The notes beneath the pieces are model-generated. The model did no database searches. It was not told the DNA's origin and saw nothing but the letters and a program-made list of their open reading frames with translations. A stretch of DNA of 11,282 bases from Desulfuromusa sp. (GTDB taxonomy: Bacteria; Desulfobacterota; Desulfuromonadia; Desulfuromonadales; Geopsychrobacteraceae), in the NCBI GenBank assembly GCA_030590745.1, contig JAUVCS010000012.1, forward strand, positions 1-11,282, written 5' to 3'. Shown piece after piece: positions 1-6,053 of this stretch (its first letter is position 1; the number at the start of each line of letters is the position of its first letter). The position numbers were made by a program, and so were the translations under genes.

Positions 1-79
1 TATCGCTATGCTTACTCAAACCATCTTTCAGTGAAAGCAGAAACGATTTTTCATCATCGACAATCAGAATTTTTTTCAC
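1..79 (-). CDS. Response regulator, receiver domain (5' end only, runs off the left edge)
   Basis: The minus strand opens at a GTG (79..77) and reads MKKILIVDDEKSFLLSLKDG and a few more residues to the window edge. This is the first beta strand and acidic pocket of a CheY-like receiver: KILIVDDE with the Asp pair at residues 8-9 that binds Mg2+ near the phospho-acceptor Asp, which lies outside the window. An AGG sits seven bases upstream of the GTG (within CAGGTAGGCGT). The gene starts 35 bases after the stop of the upstream histidine kinase, so the two probably form a co-transcribed two-component pair in which the kinase phosphorylates this protein. The output domain is not visible, so it cannot be said whether it is a DNA-binding or single-domain regulator. 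Confidence 0.85.
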   Translation of the reverse strand, partial: MKKILIVDDEKSFLLSLKDGLSKHSD

Positions 80-114
80 ACGCCTACCTGTTTACAAAGC
101 AAAAGAATGTTTGT

Positions 115-1182
115 TCAGTGAACCTGATCAACTGCCGCACTAATCGGCAATCTGATAGTGACCTCAGTTCCATGGCCTGACTGACTGACAATATCAATAT
201 CACCATTCATCATTGCCAATAATTTACGGGTGATGACCAGTCCTAACCCATTGCCATTGGCCTTACTGGTATTAAATGGTTGAAAGAGGTATTTCAACTG
301 TTCCGGAAAAATTCCACACCCATTATCAGAAACTATCAACCACATCAACTGATCACGTTCTTCGGCCCGAATAGTTATTACTGGAACTTCCTGGTCCTTT
401 AATGCTTCAGCTGCATTATTAAAAATATTCAGTAATGCCTGATGTAGTGCCCGTTCATCAATTCGGACCCAGGCAATATCAAGGGGAATTTCAGTTTTGA
501 CCCGAATCCCATGAGAGTGAAAATCCTGATCAACTAATGATATGAATTTATCCATAAACTCGACCAGATGCACATCTTTGAGATCAACACGATCGTACAT
601 ATTGAATGTTTTTAATGACTTGAGCAAATATTCTATTCGACCAATATCGGCCAGACCACGCTCAATAAATTTTTGTAACATCTCTGGTGAAGTATTCTCT
701 GAACTCTGCTTCAATACACTTAAAGCCATCTTCAGAGAATTTAACGGATTTCCAATTTCATGCCGGATTCCAGAAAAAATAAATCCGATATTATCCATCG
801 CATTAGCTGCCTGAGCAATCGATTGAAGACGGCTTTTTTCAGTAATATCACGAATAAAAACACAGCGATAATTGGCTGCTGACTTGTAGACAGAATAGCC
901 TATCAACCGGCCCTGATAGATCACTTGATGGGCATCGCGCCAAGCCTGATCAGAATCATCAGACGTCTCGATATCCCGGACAAAAAGATCGTATAACTCC
1001 TTATAATTGCGACCCAGATCTTCATCCTGCAAAACTTCAAAGAATGCAGCATTACAATAATCAATCGCCTGCTGATTCAAATCCAGCACCAGAATCCCGA
1101 TATCAATATGCTCAAGAAGCTGAGCAAATCCCCAGGTATTTTTATAGCTGCTATCCAACTGTCTGGCAGTGTCACAAACCAT
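115..1182 (-). CDS. Soluble PAS-domain sensor histidine kinase
   Basis: This 355-residue kinase presumably phosphorylates the response regulator encoded directly downstream. Numbered from the chosen start, a PAS-like sensor domain spans about residues 18-115 (start LLEHIDIGILVLD, end CVFIRDITEK). A HisKA dimerisation region follows with the H-box SGIRHEIGNPLNSLKMAL, phospho-acceptor His141. The HATPase_c domain has an N-box (NIFNNAAEAL, about 252-261), G1 (DNGCGI, about 286-291), F-box (FQPFNTSK) and G2 (GNGLGL, about 310-315). All catalytic boxes are intact. No hydrophobic segment is long enough to cross the membrane, so it should be cytoplasmic and sense an internal signal; the ligand is unknown. 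The frame extends six codons upstream to an ATG at 1200, but the ATG at 1182 has GAGGG seven bases upstream while the ATG at 1200 has no visible ribosome binding site. The coding sequence looks more AT-rich than the Bat genes to the right. Confidence 0.9.
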   Translation of the reverse strand: MVCDTARQLDSSYKNTWGFAQLLEHIDIGILVLDLNQQAIDYCNAAFFEVLQDEDLGRNYKELYDLFVRDIETSDDSDQAWRDAHQVIYQGRLIGYSVYKSAANYRCVFIRDITEKSRLQSIAQAANAMDNIGFIFSGIRHEIGNPLNSLKMALSVLKQSSENTSPEMLQKFIERGLADIGRIEYLLKSLKTFNMYDRVDLKDVHLVEFMDKFISLVDQDFHSHGIRVKTEIPLDIAWVRIDERALHQALLNIFNNAAEALKDQEVPVITIRAEERDQLMWLIVSDNGCGIFPEQLKYLFQPFNTSKANGNGLGLVITRKLLAMMNGDIDIVSQSGHGTEVTIRLPISAAVDQVH

Positions 1183-1189
1183 CCGAGAA

Positions 1190-1194
1190 CCCTC
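1190..1194 (-). promoter_or_regulatory. Ribosome binding site deciding the histidine kinase start
   Basis: GAGGG on the minus strand lies seven bases before the ATG at 1182. The in-frame ATG at 1200 lies upstream of this site and is preceded only by A/T-rich sequence, so the shorter protein is preferred. Confidence 0.6.
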
Positions 1195-1221
1195 TATCAT
1201 CGTGAAAATTTTACAAGCTAC

Positions 1222-1249
1222 ACTATATCAACAGGACATAAATATTCAA
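1222..1249 (-). promoter_or_regulatory. Candidate sigma70-type promoter for the two-component operon
   Basis: In the gap between ybaK and the kinase the minus strand has TTGAAT (1249..1244, 4 of 6 matches to TTGACA), a 16-base spacer and TATAGT (1227..1222, 5 of 6 matches to TATAAT). Transcription would begin near 1215, giving a leader of about 30 bases before the ATG at 1182. Surrounding sequence is A/T-rich. No operator-like palindrome was recognised. It would allow the kinase/regulator pair to be expressed independently of the genes upstream. Confidence 0.5.
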
Positions 1250-1272
1250 GAAAACTAATAAAAGAAAAGTAA

Positions 1273-1773
1273 TTATAAACGTTTTTCTCCAATACTAGCG
1301 GGTCTGGCAGAAATAGAATCACTGAGATCAGCAATGCTGCCACCGGTCAGCTGTTCAAGTTGGGGCACAGTTACGGGTACAGCAGAATGATTATTCCCGG
1401 CCGCAGCATAAACAACCGGAAACCTCAGCAGTGAGGAATCAAGAAGAATGGGTAATTGCGGTGGCAGCAAAAATGGACAAACCCCTCCGGGGGCATAACC
1501 GGTGTGACTTAACACCTCATCAGCCTGGGGTAATTTCACTTTTCCGGACAAACCAGCCGCCTGTTTCAACCGGGAACTTTTCACCTTCATGTCGCCGCAG
1601 GTGACAACCGCAACCGGTGCTCCACCAACCAGAAACAGCAGGGTTTTAGCAATTTCAGCGACACTGCAACCAACTGCAGCGGCAGCCGCGGCAGCAGTTG
1701 CGGTTGGCTGGACATATTCCCATACTTCAATATGGTGTTTTCCCAGATATGCTTTAACTTTATCAATGGCCAC
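1273..1773 (-). CDS. ybaK: YbaK/ProX-type aminoacyl-tRNA deacylase (editing domain protein)
   Basis: A 166-residue single-domain member of the YbaK/EbsC/ProX family, whose members hydrolyse mischarged tRNAs such as Cys-tRNA(Pro) or Ala-tRNA(Pro) in trans. Family marks are the conserved Lys in EIAKTLLF (Lys43), the following strand VAVVTCGDMKV, the loop TGYAPGGVCPF (about 91-101) and the terminal strand VVYAAAGNNHSAVPVTV. Length is normal. Substrate choice (Cys, Ala or another amino acid) cannot be read from sequence. The frame can be opened at a TTG (1782), but that codon abuts the only Shine-Dalgarno sequence (AAGG at 1786..1783). The GTG at 1773 is nine bases from it and gives the usual family N-terminus (VAIDKVKAYL), so it is preferred. 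The gene begins 11 bases after the TPR gene and is probably the last of a three-gene unit. Unusual is an alanine run around residues 26-33 before the conserved Lys. Confidence 0.88.
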   Translation of the reverse strand: MAIDKVKAYLGKHHIEVWEYVQPTATAAAAAAAVGCSVAEIAKTLLFLVGGAPVAVVTCGDMKVKSSRLKQAAGLSGKVKLPQADEVLSHTGYAPGGVCPFLLPPQLPILLDSSLLRFPVVYAAAGNNHSAVPVTVPQLEQLTGGSIADLSDSISARPASIGEKRL

Positions 1774-1782
1774 CGAATTCAA

Positions 1783-1786
1783 CCTT
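1783..1786 (-). promoter_or_regulatory. Ribosome binding site for ybaK, overlapping the upstream stop codon
   Basis: AAGG on the minus strand overlaps the TAA stop (1787..1785) of the TPR gene and lies nine bases before the GTG at 1773. This favours GTG over the in-frame TTG at 1782 and suggests coupled translation of the two genes. Confidence 0.5.
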
Positions 1787-3041
1787 AATATTTAGCGAGT
1801 AACTGTTTTGCTTCCTCAGCCAGCTCAGGTTCCAGTCGGGGATCGTTAACCACCATGCGCAATATTTTCAATCCCTCCTTCAGCCATTTTTTAGCCAGAT
1901 AGGTCTGGGCAACCCGCAATTGCCAGCGCGGATCTTCCGGGTCCTCCCGGCAAGCAGCATTGAACGTATCAAGAACCTTATCCAGCTCCCGATTCTGGCG
2001 CAGCAGAAACTCGGCCAACGGAAGGGTTTTCCCGCTACCACAACCAGAAGCAGGTAACATTTTTAAAATATTTTCCGCCTCATCCAAATCCCCGATGTGT
2101 TCCATCACTGATGCGGCCAGCAGTAAAAACTTCTGGCTAAGATTTCCGGCAGCAAGTGCCTTGCGGGCATGTTCTGCAGCACTGGAAAAGTTTTGTTGTT
2201 GAATGGCAAGGGAGCTTAATTGGGCATAACAGAACGCAGGATCAACGCCCTGGCTGAGAAAATCCAACAGTCGCTCTTCCACCTGAGGATAATCACCACC
2301 AGCAAGCAGAACCGGAACCAGAGCATCAATTGCCAGTAACAACTGTGGATTTTTCTCTAAGGCCTTTTCCAAAGCCAGTCGGGCCGCTGCAAAATCACCG
2401 CAACGTGCCCGGAGAGAGCCCAGCTCAAACCAATAAAGGTCATCCTGCTCGGTCTCATCCACCTGCTGCCAAAGGGGCAGAGCCCGTTCATCCTCCCCAG
2501 CATGAGCGAAGAAAAAAGCCTCTTTAAAGAGTTCACCCTTGGCAAAATAACGCTCAGCTAAATCAACAGGATAAGAGGTAAGAATCAGCTCTAACTGACT
2601 ATCGGCATCACCAAAGAGAGCATCTTCAGCATTTAACAGTTGCTGAGTTCGGGGTGAACAGGAATCACACGCAGCCAAGCGCTGATCCTCTGCTGAAGCA
2701 ACCTCCGGGACCAATGGTTCGGCGGCAATCGCCTGCTCTATTTTGTCGCGCAACCCGGCACTGCAAACCTGTTCCTGAGCTAAAGATAAATGTTCAGCCG
2801 CTTGCTCAAAATGACCACAACGTTGCAGTCCCAACGCCTCATCCAGATTTAATTCAGCCAACCCATCACCGGAAACAATCCGCAATTGCTCAACCTCAAC
2901 AACCTCCTCCTCACTGAGCGATTGAGAGGCCAGATTTTCAGCAAACAACCGGGCATCAGAAAAACGTTTCTGTGCAACTGCCTTGCGCAATCCGTCGATA
3001 GAACTGCCACCCCCACCAAATAATTTTCCAAGCAAACCCAT
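1785..3041 (-). CDS. TPR-repeat protein of unknown specific function
   Basis: A 418-residue helical-repeat protein, probably a protein-protein interaction scaffold. The clearest TPR unit is about 202-235 (LYWFELGSLRARCGDFAAAR and the following helix), with further degenerate repeats at about 268-300, 302-330 and 365-400. The N-terminus is MGLLGKLFGGGGSS, a short hydrophobic/basic helix plus Gly linker. There is no signal peptide or membrane segment, so it is likely cytoplasmic or peripherally attached. A CxxC pair (Cys125, Cys128 in AACDSC) lies in the linker between an N-terminal helical part and the main repeats. The frame extends ten codons to an ATG at 3071, inside the preceding gene. The ATG at 3041 is preferred because AAGGA lies ten bases upstream and it removes the overlap, leaving a 13-base gap. 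It sits between the DRTGG protein and YbaK; no enzymatic motif is visible and no closer family is recognised. Confidence 0.8.
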   Translation of the reverse strand: MGLLGKLFGGGGSSIDGLRKAVAQKRFSDARLFAENLASQSLSEEEVVEVEQLRIVSGDGLAELNLDEALGLQRCGHFEQAAEHLSLAQEQVCSAGLRDKIEQAIAAEPLVPEVASAEDQRLAACDSCSPRTQQLLNAEDALFGDADSQLELILTSYPVDLAERYFAKGELFKEAFFFAHAGEDERALPLWQQVDETEQDDLYWFELGSLRARCGDFAAARLALEKALEKNPQLLLAIDALVPVLLAGGDYPQVEERLLDFLSQGVDPAFCYAQLSSLAIQQQNFSSAAEHARKALAAGNLSQKFLLLAASVMEHIGDLDEAENILKMLPASGCGSGKTLPLAEFLLRQNRELDKVLDTFNAACREDPEDPRWQLRVAQTYLAKKWLKEGLKILRMVVNDPRLEPELAEEAKQLLAKY

Positions 3042-3054
3042 AGAATATCTATCC

Positions 3055-4146
3055 TTAGAATAATGAATCAATTAACTCAAAATTAAGATCACTCTCAGCC
3101 AGTTGCTGAACCAGAGCAATTTTTTCTTCATCATCGGCCCCTATTTTAGCGACATCTTCCTGAATAGTGGTATAGAGATTCGCCATTGTCTCAGGCGTTC
3201 TCATATAGGGAATTTTTGCATCATCAATCACCCGTTGCACAATCTCAGCCAGAGGGACCAGACCATTGATAATCAAGCCAGCTATTTTATTTTTAAATTC
3301 CGGGAGATGATAGAGTGTTGACAGCATGACCAGAACTTCATCACGACTGCTGGGAACAATCACCAGCGTCGATTCCTGCAACAGGTCAACCACCCGCTGA
3401 GTTGAAGCTGCGCCAAGTTGAACATGATGGATAATCCGGCTGGTTTGGCTGTTTTCGGCCTGAAGTTCAAGCTGTAACAAATCAGCCAGATACTTCAAAG
3501 TTGGATTTGCCAAAATTGGTGAATAGTTAAATCCCCCGGAAACCTGGATATTGGTATTTTTAAACGCCAGCTGAAGATATTTCAAAGTGGCTTCCCGCTT
3601 ATCCTTGAGAAGTTTATTTGGCAGAATCATCCGCACTTCAGCACCGGCCTCACGAAACAGAGCTAAATTCAGCTCTATGGCATCAATCACATTCCCGATC
3701 CCACCACCGGCAACCATCAGGACTGGAGCATCAAGCTGTCGGGCCAATTTTGCATTATTAAGCCCTACAACCGAACCAACACCGGTATGTCCGGCACCTT
3801 CAATAATTAAAAAATCACACTTTTTTTCCAGCGCAGCAGTGGCCCGACAAATTGCGTCTAGGTAGTGCTGCGGATCCTCTTTACCCTCTAAAACATCTCG
3901 AGTGGTATGAGAATCCAAAACCACAGGGGACATCAACTCAAGCTGGTCTTCCATTCCATAAACATGGGCAATTAAAGCGGCATCAACATCAACAAATTGC
4001 CCCAGGTAATTGGTTCGCTTAGGACCGAACGGTTTAATAAAACCAACCCGTTGATATTTTTTTCTGGCGAGATGGAGCAAGGACAAGCTGGTTGTGGTTT
4101 TACCGCAGTGTTGTCCCGTCGCAGCAATAAAGATTTTTTTACACAT
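3055..4146 (-). CDS. P-loop BioD/CobB-like ATPase with C-terminal DRTGG domain (phosphotransacetylase N-terminal-like)
   Basis: This 363-residue protein matches the layout of the N-terminal, non-catalytic half of long phosphate acetyltransferases. A dethiobiotin-synthetase/cobyrinate-synthase-like P-loop domain spans about residues 1-205, with Walker A TGQHCGKTTTS (10-20), the strand VGFIKPFG (34-41) and the acidic loop LIIEGAGHTGVGS (113-125). A DRTGG-type domain follows (about 208-320). The C-terminal acetyltransferase domain of Pta is absent and the protein ends naturally, so it should not make acetyl phosphate itself. In long Pta enzymes these domains act in regulation and assembly; a similar sensing or switching role here is inference. 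It is preceded by a strong AAAGGAG seven bases from the ATG and by a 197-base intergenic region with a candidate promoter. It is followed after 13 bases by the TPR gene. Database labels such as 'AAA family ATPase' or 'cobyrinic acid a,c-diamide synthase' would probably be applied; a cobalamin role is not supported by the neighbours. Confidence 0.82.
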   Translation of the reverse strand: MCKKIFIAATGQHCGKTTTSLSLLHLARKKYQRVGFIKPFGPKRTNYLGQFVDVDAALIAHVYGMEDQLELMSPVVLDSHTTRDVLEGKEDPQHYLDAICRATAALEKKCDFLIIEGAGHTGVGSVVGLNNAKLARQLDAPVLMVAGGGIGNVIDAIELNLALFREAGAEVRMILPNKLLKDKREATLKYLQLAFKNTNIQVSGGFNYSPILANPTLKYLADLLQLELQAENSQTSRIIHHVQLGAASTQRVVDLLQESTLVIVPSSRDEVLVMLSTLYHLPEFKNKIAGLIINGLVPLAEIVQRVIDDAKIPYMRTPETMANLYTTIQEDVAKIGADDEEKIALVQQLAESDLNFELIDSLF

Positions 4147-4153
4147 ACACCAG

Positions 4154-4160
4154 CTCCTTT
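4154..4160 (-). promoter_or_regulatory. Strong ribosome binding site of the DRTGG gene
   Basis: AAAGGAG on the minus strand, with seven bases (CTGGTGT) between it and the ATG at 4146. It is among the clearest Shine-Dalgarno sequences in the window and fixes this start. Confidence 0.75.
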
Positions 4161-4232
4161 AATAACCGGGGAGAACCGACAGAAAGATCAGGACAAGGAC
4201 ACCTGTTGCCAAAAAATCCCTTTACGCGCGTC

Positions 4233-4259
4233 ACTATAGCAAAAAAACAAAATAAACAA
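4233..4259 (-). promoter_or_regulatory. Weak candidate promoter for the DRTGG-TPR-ybaK unit
   Basis: The minus strand has TATAGT (4238..4233, 5 of 6 to the -10 consensus) after a very T-rich stretch. The best -35 is only TTGTTT (4259..4254) at a short 15-base spacing. Transcription would begin near 4226 and give a leader of about 80 bases. It is supported mainly by position in the only sizeable gap between the Bat operon and the next genes, and by the same TATAGTG string found in the kinase promoter. No riboswitch-like fold was recognised in the leader. Confidence 0.35.
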
Positions 4260-4303
4260 AAAACATCTATTCAATCCACTCCAGATAAACCCGAACTTGA
4301 CCA

Positions 4304-4331
4304 CACCACATTCTACTTCAAGAAGATGGTG
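4304..4331 (-). terminator. Hairpin directly after batD, possible operon end (non-canonical)
   Basis: Twelve bases after the batD stop the transcript can fold as CACCAU...GUGGUG: six pairs, one C-U mismatch, four more pairs (UUCU/AGAA) and a six-base loop. It lacks an immediate U-run. A U-rich tract (4239-4263) follows only about 40 bases later, with a weak five-pair stem (4264-4268 with 4283-4287) just before it. It may be an imperfect terminator or a 3'-end stabiliser, and some read-through into the next unit is likely. Confidence 0.35.
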
Positions 4332-4343
4332 CTAGCCTTAAAA

Positions 4344-6053
4344 TCAGAGATAAAGATCTGGCAACTCTCCCTTTTTATTCACCCCCTCCTCCTTCTGCCA
4401 ATTTTTAATCATCTCTGCCAGAGCTTCCCCACTCCAGATTTCGGAAACACTCCCGTAAAGGCTGCGATCCAGAGCTTCCAGCTGCCCCCTTAGAGAAGGA
4501 TCGGCAGCACTCAAAAATCTTTCGTAAGCACCTGTCGATAACTCAGGATAGAGAATAGGACACCACTGGAGCAACATCTGGCGGGTCGCTTGAGGTTGAT
4601 TTTTCTGCGCAGACTGTATAACCAGATTTCGAGCCACTTTTTCATCTGGCGGCACCACCTCCACCCTCACTTCCCTGCCTGGTTGAAAATGATGACGCCG
4701 AAACCAGAGCAACGCAGTCAGCAACCAGCCAGCAGCCAGTCCAAGGCTCAACCACGGCCAGAAGCCGGATCGAGGTGACATTGACCCGTTCGTCGCAGCA
4801 ACTGATTTCGTCAAAGACTCTTCTGTCACCACCGGTAGATTTTGTTCTGCAGCAGGGGGAGCAACAACAGGGAGTTTCCCCACTACAGCACCAGCTGCGG
4901 CAGCAACATCAATGGAGATCGCATCCAGGTGGGCAGATTGCCACTTTCCGGCGGTCACATCCCACCAGTCAAGATCAATTGCAGGGAGTTGATAATGACC
5001 CGGACGCGTTGGAACCAGAGCAATTTTCTGTTCCAATACCCCGGTTATTCCACCACGACTTAATTGATCTTCACGGTACGGCTGATCGGGATAACCCTTG
5101 AAGCCATCCGGAAGATGCAGCTGCAATATGGGTAACTGTGCCGACAACACCCCTCCAACAATCAAGCGCAACGTACGGGTGACCGGTTCCCCGACCACAA
5201 ATTGAGGAACCTGCTGCTGCCAGTCATCCTGCAGCCTCAATGTGGTCGCGGGAATCCAGGGGCGTTGATCAAGATCCGTAGGGAGGGGAAGCACTTCAAC
5301 TTGCAAGGGTTGCGTTTTACGCCGCACCCGCTGTCCCTGGCGACTGAAAGGATCAAAACGGGTGGATCCATCGGCAACGGTTCCATCAAATTGTAACGCC
5401 GGAATTATCAAAGTACCGCTCCCCTGGGGGAAAATTGCATAGTCGCGCTCGATCACCTTATAGATCTGGCCATTACGCCTGGTTTCATAGCTGCGCGCAT
5501 CACCCAGCTTTTTGACAACCGCCGTAACCCCGCCGGGTTGGGGTTCCGTCAATTGACCACTGATCAGATCAATCCGCCGTAACAGTCGAACTTTAAGCAA
5601 CAGTTGCTCCTGAGCCACAACTTGTTGCGGGGTTATATCGGCCTCAAGAAGAAGTGGCGAACTGTCTGCTTTTCCAGAACGGGGGCTGGACGCCACCTCA
5701 ATTGGCAGGGGAATGGTACAGTCAGAGCCAAAACAGACCGCTGGAATAATCACCGTTCCAGTTTTTTTGGGCATCAGGGTTAACTTATAAATGACCGAAC
5801 GGCTGATGCTGCTGTTGATGATCTGCAGCTGACTACTCTGCGAACGAGTCAGGATATCCCAATCCCGTTGCAGAGGAGAAAAATCTGGGTCCGCGTCAGG
5901 GCGACCTGCAACCCGCAATTCCAATTGTAAACTCCCACCTGCGGCAACCCGGTCCCGGTCAGCAACCGCTTGAACCGAAATAGCCAGTGCCGGACTAACC
6001 CAAAGCACAGAAAGGAGAATAAGAGAGAAGAGTATACGCCACCGATTTACCAT
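4344..6053 (-). CDS. batD: BatD-family membrane protein, last gene of the Bat operon
   Basis: A 569-residue protein with a Sec signal peptide (basic MVNRWR, hydrophobic core, cleavage likely after ALA at 24). A large periplasmic beta-rich region follows (about 25-425) with BatD-type repeats opening VQAVADRDRVAAGGSLQLEL and (PQQVVAQEQLLLKVRL). One transmembrane helix lies at about 431-451, followed by FRRHH and a cytoplasmic helical tail to 569. BatD accompanies the VWA proteins BatA and BatB and is thought to be part of the same envelope complex; its molecular role is unknown. Two cysteines close together (Cys107, Cys112) in the ectodomain could form a disulfide. The start ATG overlaps the stop of the upstream gene (ATGGTAA, seven bases) and has no strong ribosome binding site, so translation is probably coupled. 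It is the last gene of the operon, followed by a hairpin. Confidence 0.87.
   Translation of the reverse strand: MVNRWRILFSLILLSVLWVSPALAISVQAVADRDRVAAGGSLQLELRVAGRPDADPDFSPLQRDWDILTRSQSSQLQIINSSISRSVIYKLTLMPKKTGTVIIPAVCFGSDCTIPLPIEVASSPRSGKADSSPLLLEADITPQQVVAQEQLLLKVRLLRRIDLISGQLTEPQPGGVTAVVKKLGDARSYETRRNGQIYKVIERDYAIFPQGSGTLIIPALQFDGTVADGSTRFDPFSRQGQRVRRKTQPLQVEVLPLPTDLDQRPWIPATTLRLQDDWQQQVPQFVVGEPVTRTLRLIVGGVLSAQLPILQLHLPDGFKGYPDQPYREDQLSRGGITGVLEQKIALVPTRPGHYQLPAIDLDWWDVTAGKWQSAHLDAISIDVAAAAGAVVGKLPVVAPPAAEQNLPVVTEESLTKSVAATNGSMSPRSGFWPWLSLGLAAGWLLTALLWFRRHHFQPGREVRVEVVPPDEKVARNLVIQSAQKNQPQATRQMLLQWCPILYPELSTGAYERFLSAADPSLRGQLEALDRSLYGSVSEIWSGEALAEMIKNWQKEEGVNKKGELPDLYL

Noticed and set aside
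3042..3071. N-terminal extension of the TPR protein by ten residues
   Set aside because: It lies inside the end of the preceding gene, and the AAGGA at the right distance from the ATG at 3041 is part of the extension.
3587..3865. Plus-strand open frames of 60-170 codons throughout the window
   Set aside because: All lie opposite well-supported minus-strand genes, have no recognisable domains and show composition expected from antisense reading.
4147..4230. Possible riboswitch or attenuator in the leader of the DRTGG gene
   Set aside because: Only short, weak pairings (such as CAGG with CCTG) could be drawn, and no known riboswitch core was recognised.
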